This document shows, in pieces, positions 16,421 through 24,755 of a DNA stretch of 44,790 nt; the stretch's first letter is position 1; every line of letters starts with the position of its first letter. The translations under genes were made by a program, and so were the position numbers. Source of the DNA: Spirochaetaceae bacterium (lineage in GTDB: Bacteria > Spirochaetota > Spirochaetia > SZUA-6 > Bin103); the NCBI GenBank assembly GCA_026710565.1, contig JAPOQV010000655.1, positions 1-44,790 of the forward strand, in the 5' to 3' direction. The notes below the pieces were generated by a model. That model was not told the origin of the DNA. It saw only the letters and a program-made list of their open reading frames with translations, and did no database searches.

Positions 16421-17479
16421 TCAAGATCCTGCGATGGTCGGTGGGCAGCAGCCGTCGGCCATCACAGCAGATCGGCACAGCAGATCGGGGCTTACGGGCC
16501 TGCCGAGCTCGGCCGAACGGATGGCGGCAAGGGCGACCTGCAGCGATGCGCGCCCGTCGGCGGCGGTGACGCTGGGTTGCCGCCCGGCGGCGATGCCCTC
16601 CAGGAAGTCCACGATCTCCTCGCCGATGGCGTGGCCGAAGCTGGGCCGCTCGTAGCGTTCCCCCGTCCGGCACACCGCCAGGCCCTGCTCGACCAGGTCG
16701 ACGCGCGCCGTGCCGCGGGTGCCGATCACCTCCAGCTTGATGTCGCCGCCGCGGGGGATCTCCCGCGGCAGCACCCAGCCGCTCTCGACGCACGCCACGG
16801 CGCCGCCGTGGAGGCGGCCCACCGTGAAGGCGACGTCCTCCACCGCGTACCCCTGCGAAGCCAGCAGGCCGCTGCGCGCTTCGGTGTGCACCTGCACGAA
16901 CTCGCACCCGGTCAGCCAGCGGATCACGTCGTAGTCGTGGATGCCCAGGAAGAGCTGCACCGATACGCGGCCGCGCAGGTTGTCCTGCGACGCGCTGGAG
17001 GTGATGCGGCGCGCGTGCAGGCTGATCGGATCCCCCAGCGCGCCGTCGTCGAGCATCCGCTTTACGCGCACGTAGCGCGGGTCGAAGCGGACGATCTGCG
17101 CGACCATGAGCTGCCCGGCCGCCCTCTCGGCGGCGGCGGCGATGCGGTCGGCATCCGCCATCGTGGTCGCGATCGGCTTCTCCAGCAGCACGTGCTTACC
17201 GGCCGCCAGCGCGGCCAGGGTCGGCTGCACGTGGCCGGCATCGGGGGTGCAGATGCTGACCGCCTCCACGTCGCGCCTTTCCAGGAGCTCGTCCAGGCTC
17301 GCGAACGCGGTGGCGCCGACCTCCTCAGCGACCGACTGCGCCGTGTCGGGGCGGGCATCGAACACGCCGAGCAGACACGCGCGCGGCTCGGCGGCGTAGG
17401 TGCGGGCGTGGATGGCGCCCATGTAGCCGGCGCCGACCACGGCGACGCCGATGGGGGAGCTGACCGGAGGTCCGCTCAA
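16421..17479 (-). CDS. Gfo/Idh/MocA-family NAD(P)-dependent oxidoreductase
   Basis: A 352-residue protein. The Rossmann motif GAGYMG opens the protein, LLEKPIATT is the family EKP signature, and GIHDYDVIRW carries the downstream catalytic Asp/His region. Family members oxidise or reduce sugar or inositol hydroxyls with NAD(P). I start at TTG 17479, whose TTGA overlaps the upstream stop and which fits the N-terminal homology. It is the last gene of a four-gene sugar operon and ends 8 bases from the convergent Fic gene. The substrate cannot be read from the sequence. Confidence 0.9.
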   Translation of the reverse strand: MSGPPVSSPIGVAVVGAGYMGAIHARTYAAEPRACLLGVFDARPDTAQSVAEEVGATAFASLDELLERRDVEAVSICTPDAGHVQPTLAALAAGKHVLLEKPIATTMADADRIAAAAERAAGQLMVAQIVRFDPRYVRVKRMLDDGALGDPISLHARRITSSASQDNLRGRVSVQLFLGIHDYDVIRWLTGCEFVQVHTEARSGLLASQGYAVEDVAFTVGRLHGGAVACVESGWVLPREIPRGGDIKLEVIGTRGTARVDLVEQGLAVCRTGERYERPSFGHAIGEEIVDFLEGIAAGRQPSVTAADGRASLQVALAAIRSAELGRPVSPDLLCRSAVMADGCCPPTIAGS

Positions 17480-19332
17480 CCGGGCGCCACGCCGTGCATG
17501 TTCCAGCCGGCCAGGCTCAGAAGCGGCTGGATCGCCCGGCCCTGCTCCAGGACCTCCGGCCGCACGTCGTGGAGCGCCGCGCACCGCTCCTTGAGCTCCC
17601 GCTCGGTGAGCGGCGTCCCCAGCGACGGCTCGCCGGCCGCGTGCCAGCGGTCGATCTCGTCGCGGTGGCCCAGGCGGCGCAGGGCGTTCCAGTACCCGCG
17701 GTGATGGTCGCGCTGGTAGCTGTCCCAGAAGAACAGGTGCTCGCTGCCGGCGTCGTAGAGCATCCTGGCCATGCGGCGGAACTCCTCCGGCGGCATGAAG
17801 CGCGGCATGACGTTCATCGCCAGCTGGCAGGGGGTGCCGGCCACCGCATCCGCGAACGGGCGCACCTGCTCGGGGCCACTCCAGGTGTCGGTGGGCACCG
17901 GCAGCGCGTACGGGGCGCTGCTGTACGGCATCACCGTGTCCACCAGGCCTTCGCGCGCCCAGGCGGCCACGTCGATGCCGAAGAACAGGTTGTCCTCGAC
18001 GGAGCCCAGGATGCAGGCCGAGATCTCGACGGGGGCACCGCGTGCGGCCGCCTCGGCGTCCATGGCTTGGCGCACCCGCCGCATGAATCCGGTCAGCACG
18101 TCGGCGCGGTAGCGCAGCCACTCGGGATCGTCGGCCGGCAACCGGAACGGATCGCGTCCGGTCGACGCCGTGAATCCCTCGGTCAGCGGGGACTCGTAGT
18201 CCAGGTACGGCGGGCGGCGGTTGTAGAGCAGCGTGATGCCGTCGACGGGGTAGGCGCGCACCACCTCGCGCAGCACGGCGATGCAGTACTCCTGCACCTC
18301 CGGGAACGCATAGGACAGGCGTGCCTGATCGCGGCCGTCGCGGTCCTTGCAGCGCCACTCCGGGTGGCGGTCGTAGAGTCCGTCGGCGAAGGCGTAGTCG
18401 AGCAGCGGCGGCGGATAGGTCCACCCGGCCAGCCGGTAGGCGGCGTGGAAGCCCAGGCCCATGCCGTGCGCGTAGCCGATCGCCTCCCCGAACGGGTCGA
18501 TTCCCGCGGCGACCAGGCGGTTCCAGCCCTCGTGCAGGTAGCGGTCCCACTTCCTCCCGTAGTCGGGCGGGTCGATCTGGTCCAGGGTGCGCCCGATCCT
18601 TGAGGGATAGTTCATCAGGTCGCCGGACCCCATCTCCCAGTGGATCCGGTCGAAATCGCTGTCGCGATACGACTCGAGCTCCTCCCGGATCGCGTCGATC
18701 GTGCCGGCGCGCAGCACGTTGCTGACGTCCGTGTGGCCTTGAAGCCGCTTGTGCGACCGGTCGCCGCGGTCGGCGCGCACCAGCGCCGCTTCTTCCTCGG
18801 TGAGCGGCACCAGCTTGACGTAGGCGATCCGCGCCGGGGCATGGTCGCCCAGCTCCGGATGGTCGCCGGTGCCCGCGCGCAGCCGGTACTGGGAGAAGGA
18901 GATCTCCTGGTCGGTCAGGTCGGCGACCTTCCAGAAGATCTCCTCAAGGCGGCGGCGCTTGAGGTGTCCGCCGGGGTCCCATTCGAGGATGGAGAAGGAC
19001 TGATCGCCGGTAAGCCTGGCCCGCAGCCACACGACGTCGCCGGTGGAGTTGTGCCAGTCGATCTGCGCGATGTCGCTGGGGTGGATGCCGATCGAGATGG
19101 CGTGCGGGCCGCGCCGGTCCAGCCGGCAGGTAACGTCGGGCGCTCCGGTTTCCGGGTTGGCCATGAGCATCGTGCCGCTGAACGCCGGCGTCTCGTACGA
19201 GAGGGTGCGCCAGGCGCCGCGGCGGGACTCGGTGCTCAGGGCGTCGGACGGAGTGCAGCGGTCCAGGTCCGAGACGTAGATCGGCGGCGATGAGAACGCG
19301 CGGTCGCCGATCAGGTCGGGTGGAGATGCCAC
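17476..19332 (-). CDS. Glycoside-hydrolase-like TIM-barrel protein (GHL10-like, uncertain)
   Basis: A 618-residue cytoplasmic-looking protein with no signal peptide, from GTG 19332. The N-terminal third is beta-rich (residues 1-200, for example SIGIHPSDIAQIDWHNSTGD). The remainder reads like a glycosidase barrel: GIDPFGEAIGYAHGMGLGFH, VDGITLLYNRRPPYLDYESP, VEISACILGS and DTVMPYSSAPYALP, with acidic residues at strand ends. It resembles family-10-like glycosyl hydrolases found in sugar operons, but I could not confirm catalytic acids. The TTGA overlap with the Gfo/Idh gene and a 5-base gap after the phosphorylase gene place it firmly in this operon. Confidence 0.75.
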   Translation of the reverse strand: MASPPDLIGDRAFSSPPIYVSDLDRCTPSDALSTESRRGAWRTLSYETPAFSGTMLMANPETGAPDVTCRLDRRGPHAISIGIHPSDIAQIDWHNSTGDVVWLRARLTGDQSFSILEWDPGGHLKRRRLEEIFWKVADLTDQEISFSQYRLRAGTGDHPELGDHAPARIAYVKLVPLTEEEAALVRADRGDRSHKRLQGHTDVSNVLRAGTIDAIREELESYRDSDFDRIHWEMGSGDLMNYPSRIGRTLDQIDPPDYGRKWDRYLHEGWNRLVAAGIDPFGEAIGYAHGMGLGFHAAYRLAGWTYPPPLLDYAFADGLYDRHPEWRCKDRDGRDQARLSYAFPEVQEYCIAVLREVVRAYPVDGITLLYNRRPPYLDYESPLTEGFTASTGRDPFRLPADDPEWLRYRADVLTGFMRRVRQAMDAEAAARGAPVEISACILGSVEDNLFFGIDVAAWAREGLVDTVMPYSSAPYALPVPTDTWSGPEQVRPFADAVAGTPCQLAMNVMPRFMPPEEFRRMARMLYDAGSEHLFFWDSYQRDHHRGYWNALRRLGHRDEIDRWHAAGEPSLGTPLTERELKERCAALHDVRPEVLEQGRAIQPLLSLAGWNMHGVAPG

Positions 19333-19337
19333 GACTG

Positions 19338-20147
19338 CTACGGAGTCTGTCCGACGTGCCGCGCGCGCGGCAAGGCGCCGGCAGACGACCGCGCCAGCAG
19401 GTCCGTCGTGACGTCGAACACGGCTCGCAGCCGTTGCTGCACATGCGGATCGCGAAAGTGCGGGTGCCACTCGAGCTCGCTCAGCGAATCGCTTACCACG
19501 CAGAGCCCGGCAGCGGCCACGCCACGCACCTGCGCCGCGGCGTACACGGCAGCCAGCTCCATCTCCACCGCCAGCACACCCGCGGCCTGCATCTCCCGCA
19601 CCTCGGCCTCCGTCTCGCGGAACGGCGCGTCTGTGGTCCAGCACGTACCGGTCACGGCGTCGATCTCAGAGGCTGCCAGCGCTCGCCGGCAGGCATCCAG
19701 CAGCTCGGGATGGGCCCGCGCTTCTGCCCCCGCCGGCAGGTAGTGGTAGGAGGTGCCCTCGTCCCGGACCGCGCGATCGCACAGCAACACGTCTCCGGGG
19801 TCGACGCCGGGCCGCAGCGCGCCGGCGTACCCCACCACCACCACGCGCCGCGCACCCAGCGCGACACACATCTCCAAACAGACCACCGCCGCCGGCGCGC
19901 CAACCCCGAATCCCCCGGCGACGGCCACCGGCGCGTCGCCGCGATCCAGCACCACGAACGGCGCGCGATCGCCGGTCGCCTTGCGCACTGCGGCGGCGTT
20001 CAGCTCCCGCCACAGGCTCTTCTGATAGAGGAGGATCAGGTCAGGCGGACAATCCGGCGGAGCGCCCTGCCGGCCAGCCTCGATCGCCTGGCGTGCCGTG
20101 ATGATCGCCCGGCTGCCATACTTCGCGGGACAGTGGGGTAGTGGCAT
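19338..20147 (-). CDS. Nucleoside phosphorylase family protein (PNP/UDP family)
   Basis: A 269-residue protein. Family features are the glycine-rich ADP-ribose or phosphate region GGFGVGAPAAVVCLEM, the strand RRVVVVGYAGALRPG, the ribose-binding Glu motif GVLAVEMELAAVYAAA, and VVSDSL near the C-terminus, where the conserved Asp often contacts the base. These enzymes split nucleosides with phosphate to yield a base and a sugar 1-phosphate. Uridine phosphorylase-like specificity is the closest impression. Its place between an enolase-superfamily enzyme and a glycosidase-like gene suggests it may act on an unusual nucleoside or N-glycoside rather than in general salvage. Confidence 0.88.
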   Translation of the reverse strand: MPLPHCPAKYGSRAIITARQAIEAGRQGAPPDCPPDLILLYQKSLWRELNAAAVRKATGDRAPFVVLDRGDAPVAVAGGFGVGAPAAVVCLEMCVALGARRVVVVGYAGALRPGVDPGDVLLCDRAVRDEGTSYHYLPAGAEARAHPELLDACRRALAASEIDAVTGTCWTTDAPFRETEAEVREMQAAGVLAVEMELAAVYAAAQVRGVAAAGLCVVSDSLSELEWHPHFRDPHVQQRLRAVFDVTTDLLARSSAGALPRARHVGQTP

Positions 20148-20153
20148 CGCGGA

Positions 20154-21251
20154 TCAGCCCCGAGGCGTCAATCGTTCGATCAACTCTTCGTTCCACTCGA
20201 TGCCGAGGCCGGGCCGGTCGGACATCACGATGCGGCCGTTGCGGAACTCCGGCGGTGCGATCAGCTCGTCTGACAGCAGCGCCGGGCCCATTTCGACGAT
20301 CAGCCCGTTGGTGACCGATGCGACCGCGACCGCGCCGAGATGAGCGTCGCCGTGCGGCGCCATCGGCAGGTGGTGCGCTCCGGCGTAGGCGGCGATCTTC
20401 ACCCACTCGGTGAGCCCGCCGCAGACGTTCGGATCGGCCTGGATGTAGTGCGCGGCGCGCGCGTCGATCAGGTCGCGGAAGCCCCAGCGGGTGAACTCGT
20501 TCTCGCCGCTGGCGATCGGGATCGGCTGCGCGTGGGCCAGCGCCGCGCTGCCCTGCACGTCGTCGGCGTGCACGGGCTCCTCGAACCAGTAGGGTTCGCA
20601 GCGTTCGACCAGGCGCGCGAAGCGCAGCGCGGTGGCGAAGTCCCACGCGTTGTTCGCGTCGATCATGAGGTCGACGTCGGCGCCGATCGCGTCGCGCACG
20701 GCGCGCACCCGCTCCGCGTCGTGGTGCAGCGTCACGCCCGACCAGCCGATCTTCATCTTCACCGCGCGGAAGCCCAGCTCCACCGCGCCCGCGGCCTCGG
20801 CCGCCAGCTCGGGCAGCCCCTTGCCTTCCTGGTAGTAGCCTCCCGCCGCGTAGGCGGGAAGCTCGCGCTGCGCGCCGCCGAGCAGCTTCCACGCGGGCTG
20901 GCCGGTCACCGTGCCGCGCAGGTCCCAGAGGGCGTTGTCGATCGCCGACATCGCGCGGATGTGCTCGCCCTTGGCGACCGGCTTGCGCCAGTTGCCCTGG
21001 TACATGCGCTGCCAGAGCGCGTCGGCCGCCAGCGGATCCTGCCCCGTCACGACCGCGGCCAACTGCTCGATGAGCGCCCGGTTTGGCCCCGGCCCCGGCG
21101 CCATGCCGACCGCCCCGTCGTCGGTGGTGACGGTGAGCCGCGAGAATCCCTTGCGCCGCGGGCGCGGCGGATAGCCGATGATCCCGTTCCAGAGTCCGGG
21201 CTCCGGGTCGCCGTAGGAGAACGCGGTGAGGGTGACGTCGACGATCTTCAT
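20154..21251 (-). CDS. Mandelate racemase/muconate lactonizing-type enolase-superfamily enzyme
   Basis: A 365-residue protein, the usual length. Active-site residues are in place: Lys165 and Lys167 (VKMKIG), metal ligands Asp198 (MIDANNAW), Glu224 (WFEEPV) and Glu250 (SGENE), and His300 in APHGDAH. The KxK with a downstream His is the mandelate racemase-subgroup pattern, used by many sugar-acid dehydratases. A lid domain occupies about the first 130 residues. It starts at ATG 21251 and leads the four-gene minus-strand operon. The likely role is dehydration of an aldonic or uronic acid produced by the operon oxidoreductase; the substrate is unknown. Confidence 0.92.
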   Translation of the reverse strand: MKIVDVTLTAFSYGDPEPGLWNGIIGYPPRPRRKGFSRLTVTTDDGAVGMAPGPGPNRALIEQLAAVVTGQDPLAADALWQRMYQGNWRKPVAKGEHIRAMSAIDNALWDLRGTVTGQPAWKLLGGAQRELPAYAAGGYYQEGKGLPELAAEAAGAVELGFRAVKMKIGWSGVTLHHDAERVRAVRDAIGADVDLMIDANNAWDFATALRFARLVERCEPYWFEEPVHADDVQGSAALAHAQPIPIASGENEFTRWGFRDLIDARAAHYIQADPNVCGGLTEWVKIAAYAGAHHLPMAPHGDAHLGAVAVASVTNGLIVEMGPALLSDELIAPPEFRNGRIVMSDRPGLGIEWNEELIERLTPRG

Positions 21252-21317
21252 GGCGCCACTCTACCGGCAGCGCCGGCGGGCGCGAAACCGTCACTCGACG
21301 CAGGCTGTGTCAGGCCA

Positions 21318-21797
21318 GCCGACCGCGCCATCGCCGATCTGGCTCTGGCGCAGATGGAAGGAACGGGCCGGCGATTCTATAGCGTGTCGGCGCAGATCCG
21401 GCGGGAGCGATCGCGCTATTACCGGACGCTGGAGACGACGCAACGCGGGACGTTGGACATCACCGAGTGGCTGGCGTGGTTCGTCGCTTGCTTCGGCAGT
21501 GCGATCGGCGATGCCGAAACCCAGCACGGCGCCGTCCTCGCCAGAGCGGCGTTCTGGCGGTGCCATGCGCATGAGCCGTTCTCCGCTCGGCAGAAGGCCG
21601 TGCTCGACCGGGTCATGCACCGCTTCGTCGGCAAGCTGACGGCGAAGAAGTGGGCGACTCTGGGGAAGTGCTCCATCGCCACGGCGCAACGCGACATCAA
21701 CGACCTGCTGGCGCGACGCCTCCTGATCCGCAACCCCGGCGGCAGCAAGCGCACCAGTTACCGCATCGCCGAGGTTCAGGACCGATCAGTCGGGTAG
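21318..21797 (+). pseudogene. Truncated Fic-family relic (C-terminal half only)
   Basis: In one frame the sequence reads RAIADLALAQMEGTGRRFYSVSAQIRRERSRYY and so on through QRDINDLLARRLLIRNPGGSKRTSYRIAE, which is the region immediately after the Fic active-site loop plus the C-terminal winged helix of a second Fic subfamily (DUF4172-like). Homology begins right after where HPFxxGNGR should be, so the catalytic loop and the whole N-terminal half are missing. It would be a catalytically dead fragment. An internal ATG at 21354 could start a short product. It is a different subgroup from the intact Fic gene at 15273. Confidence 0.75.
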
Positions 21798-22000
21798 CTG
21801 ATCGGTCTCCGCTCAGTCTGCCGCTGGCCCAGCGGCAGCGAACCTCACCCTGATCTCAAGGGCGCGCCGACCGTCGGTCCCTTTATTGAAACCGCTGTGA
21901 TGGAACGATGTCCAAATAAAGAACAATGCGTTGTTATAGAATGAATTGAGGTGATCACCGGTGACGATTCCTTTTCTAAGAAAAGCGTCCGATGCTTCAT
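21798..22000. other. Lower-GC intergenic segment with short inverted repeats
   Basis: No gene is recognisable. The stretch from about 21885 to 22000 is much richer in A+T than its surroundings. It contains the perfect palindrome GGTGATCACC (21950-21959) and the inverted repeat CTTTTC-TAA-GAAAAG (21971-21985). A minus-strand open frame (22049 to 21813) matches nothing I know. It may be residue of the same deletion events that left the flanking relics. Confidence 0.4.
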
Positions 22001-22304
22001 TCAATTTATGGAGGTCCAGCCCCGGGGTGCCAGTCCGCTGACCACCCATGCGGGCCGCGAGCGGGGTCCCTGGTTCACGACCTTCCCGGAGATACGCAAG
22101 TACTGCAAGAGATTACTGACCTTCGCCCGCTTCTGTTCGTCCGTTAGCCGAGCCGGAAGCTTCGACGTCAGGGCTCGATCGATACTCCGGCGGTCGACCG
22201 GGCCATGATTGCGCACAGCGATTGCGCTTGACCTCCAGCCACTCCGTCTCCGCCAGCAGGCCACGCAGGCGGTCGATGAGCGCTATGTACTTGCTGTCAG
22301 TCAC
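22001..22304 (-). pseudogene. Internally deleted relic of a Schlafen/AlbA_2-domain gene
   Basis: The N-terminal piece (MTDSKYIALIDRLRGLLAE then TEWLEVKRN) has the start of AlbA_2/Schlafen-type ATP-binding proteins, where EWLE(F/V)KR is conserved. After about 28 residues the reading frame breaks and a second frame carries what looks like the C-terminus of the same family (SIDRALTSKLPARLTDEQKR, NLLQYLRISGKVVNQG, RSRPAWV). The roughly 300 or more middle residues are absent, and the two ends are in different frames. It is non-functional. Confidence 0.65.
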
Positions 22305-22337
22305 ACCGGAATTTGAGGAGCCTCCGTCCGTGGTCCC

Positions 22338-24677
22338 TCAGCGGACCAGGCGCCTGAAGCCCTCCACCGGCAGCGGGCCGCGCAGCCGGTCGGCGATGTC
22401 TCCGCAGCGGATCGCGTCGGCGAGCTCGGCCATGACCGGCCCCATCGCCTCTTCGTACCGGTCGAGCACCTCCTCCGTGTGCGCCACCGAGCAGTAGATC
22501 GTCGGCGGCGCCAGGAAGCCGCGCTCCAGCATCAGGTGCGTGTACAGCGTGCCGAGCTCGCGCGCCTGCTCGTGGTCGAAGGTGGCGCTCGCGATGCACG
22601 GATAGCTGTCGCTGACCATCATCGGCACCCCGGCGGCATCGGCCTGCCGGCGCCACGCCGCCTTGACCCGCTCGCCCACCGCGGCCACAAGCGCCGGGAC
22701 GTCGAGCTGCTGCGTCATCTTCCTGACCGCGGCCACCGCCGCCGCCGGACCCACGCCCTCGGTCCAGTAGCTCGAAGAGATGAACGAGTGCTCGGCGCCC
22801 TCCATGGCGGCCGCGGTGCCGATCACGGCACCGATGGCGTGGCCGTTGCCCAGGCTCTTGCCGAACGTGGCCAGATCCGGGTTCACCCCGAAGCGGGCGT
22901 GCGCCCCGGCCCGCTCCAGGCGGAAGCCGATGGAGGTCTCGTCGAAGATCAGCAGCGCTCCCACACGGTGCGCCTCGGCGCGGATGTGCTCCAGGTAGCC
23001 CGGATCGGGATCCTTCCCGCGGCACGGCTCCATGACCACGGCCGCCAGCCGGTCGCCGTGCTCGGCGATGATGCGGTCGAACCTTTCCAGGTCGCCCCAC
23101 TCGAAGACCTGCGCCGTGCCGCGCAGCTCGCGCGGCACGCCGAGCGGCTCCAGCCCCGGCATCAGGTGGCCGCGCAGGGCGTCGCTCTCTCCCAGGTTGG
23201 CCGCCAGATACCAGTCGTGCCAGCCGTGATAGCCGCTGATCGCCACGACCGAGCGGTCGGTGGTGGCGCGGGCGATGCGCACGGCGACGGTCATCGTCTC
23301 GCCGCCGGTGCGCGCCAACCGCACCCGCTCCGCCCAGGGATGCAGGCCGCACAGCAGGTCGGCCAGCTCCAGCTCCTCGCGCGGATTGAGGGTCGAGCAG
23401 CTTCCCAGGCTGACCCGCCGGATCACCGCGCGGGTGACGTCCGGGTCGCGGAACCCCAGGATGGTCGCGCCGATCCCGTGCGAGGAACAGTCGAAGAAGT
23501 GGCGTCCCGCCTCGTCCCACACCTCGCAGCCGCGCGCCTCGCGGAAGTAGGGCGGCCACTGCCCTGGCGCCATGCGGTCCGGGTTCTTGCTGAGCAGGTG
23601 GTTGCCGCGCGGGATGATCGTGAGCGCCCGCTCGTAGCTCTTCTGACCCAACTCGGGGTCGACCGCCCGGAGACCCAGCAGCCGCTCCGCGTTGTCGCAG
23701 AACACGTCCTGCAGGTCCGCTTCGTTCAGTCCGAACCGGTCGGCCGCGTGGAGGATGGCGCGCACCTCCTCCAGACCGACCTGGATCGGCCGGCCGAAGA
23801 ACGCGCGGTCGTTCCACTCGAGCTGGTCGGTGGCGACCCAGGCGAAGCCGCTGCCGAGCGTGATCGAGCGCCCGCGCTGGTGCGAGATCGGGAAGTCGGA
23901 GCCGTACAGGAGCCGTCGTGGCCCGAACTCGTCCAGGATGGCGACCATGGGCTCTGCCTCGCAGATCGCGGAGGTGTCGAACCAGACGTTCGCAAGCCCG
24001 CGCAGCGAGGCGATCGACCTGGTGGTGTTGGGGCCGTGGAATCCGCGCGCCGCATGCGCCAGGATGAGTTGCGCGTTCGGGAAGCGCTCGCACTTGTCCC
24101 GGATCTGGCGCTGGTTCTCCGGGTCGTCCAGCGCCGGATCACGCACGATGTGCAGCATGATGAACCAGCCGCGCTCGTCGGCCACCTGCCACGTCCACTC
24201 GGGCAGGAACTCGTCGATGCAGGATTGCTGCGTATCCTGTCGGGCGCTGTAGCAGTGGTAGCACTTGAAGCCGCCGATCCCCTCGCCATCGAGGTCGGAC
24301 TCCACCTCGGCCTGCGTCGTGTCAGCCGCCACCAGATATGCGCGGATGGCCGTGGGATGACCCGCGGTCTGCGCCGCGACGAATTCGTTTTTCGGACCGA
24401 TCGGCAGTTCCGGGGCCGGAAAGGGCAGGACCAGGGCGCCCGCCATCCGTTCGGGTCCGCCGAGCTGCGCGCCGACCAGCTCTCGCCACTCGTCCAGACC
24501 GACCTGCTCCGGGCCCCACCCGAGCATGGGGCTCACTCGTGGAAAGTGTTTGACGTCATAGAGATGCATGTGCGCGTCGAAAACGCGCAGCGGGATTCGG
24601 GAGGCCAGCTCGGCTGCCGCCGTCCGGTCTTCCTCGGTCGTGGTCCAGCCGGTTTCCAGCCGTTCGTGGGTCAGCAT
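22338..24677 (-). CDS. Fusion of amidohydrolase (family 2) and class III aminotransferase
   Basis: A 779-residue two-domain protein in one uninterrupted frame from ATG 24677 with AAGGAGG five bases upstream. Residues 1 to about 370 form an amidohydrolase-2 domain: HxH at 36-38 (FDAHMHLYD), a His in LILAHAARGF and the Asp in LLYGSDFP. Residues from about 385 on form a class III PLP aminotransferase of the glutamate-1-semialdehyde mutase-like type: LIFDETSIGFR, then FGKSLGNGHAIGAVIG with the PLP lysine at Lys607. The first half would hydrolyse or decarboxylate a small ring or acid; the second would transfer an amino group. Both active sites look intact. Joined functions suggest successive steps on one substrate. 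Confidence 0.9.
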   Translation of the reverse strand: MLTHERLETGWTTTEEDRTAAAELASRIPLRVFDAHMHLYDVKHFPRVSPMLGWGPEQVGLDEWRELVGAQLGGPERMAGALVLPFPAPELPIGPKNEFVAAQTAGHPTAIRAYLVAADTTQAEVESDLDGEGIGGFKCYHCYSARQDTQQSCIDEFLPEWTWQVADERGWFIMLHIVRDPALDDPENQRQIRDKCERFPNAQLILAHAARGFHGPNTTRSIASLRGLANVWFDTSAICEAEPMVAILDEFGPRRLLYGSDFPISHQRGRSITLGSGFAWVATDQLEWNDRAFFGRPIQVGLEEVRAILHAADRFGLNEADLQDVFCDNAERLLGLRAVDPELGQKSYERALTIIPRGNHLLSKNPDRMAPGQWPPYFREARGCEVWDEAGRHFFDCSSHGIGATILGFRDPDVTRAVIRRVSLGSCSTLNPREELELADLLCGLHPWAERVRLARTGGETMTVAVRIARATTDRSVVAISGYHGWHDWYLAANLGESDALRGHLMPGLEPLGVPRELRGTAQVFEWGDLERFDRIIAEHGDRLAAVVMEPCRGKDPDPGYLEHIRAEAHRVGALLIFDETSIGFRLERAGAHARFGVNPDLATFGKSLGNGHAIGAVIGTAAAMEGAEHSFISSSYWTEGVGPAAAVAAVRKMTQQLDVPALVAAVGERVKAAWRRQADAAGVPMMVSDSYPCIASATFDHEQARELGTLYTHLMLERGFLAPPTIYCSVAHTEEVLDRYEEAMGPVMAELADAIRCGDIADRLRGPLPVEGFRRLVR

Positions 24678-24755
24678 CGGAGCCTCCTTGTCCATCGACG
24701 GAAATCGTAGCATGACGGGTTGCCACAACTTTCAGAATCTGCGATTGTTTGCCTC

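Noticed and set aside
20340..21300. Plus-strand open frame running into the Fic relic
   Set aside because: Upstream of 21300 it is antisense to the enolase-superfamily gene; only the part after about 21318 matches a protein family.
21813..22049. Minus-strand 78-codon open frame in the AT-rich gap
   Set aside because: It has no recognisable family, no Shine-Dalgarno sequence, and overlaps the C-terminal end of the AlbA_2 relic; I treat it as scar sequence rather than a gene.
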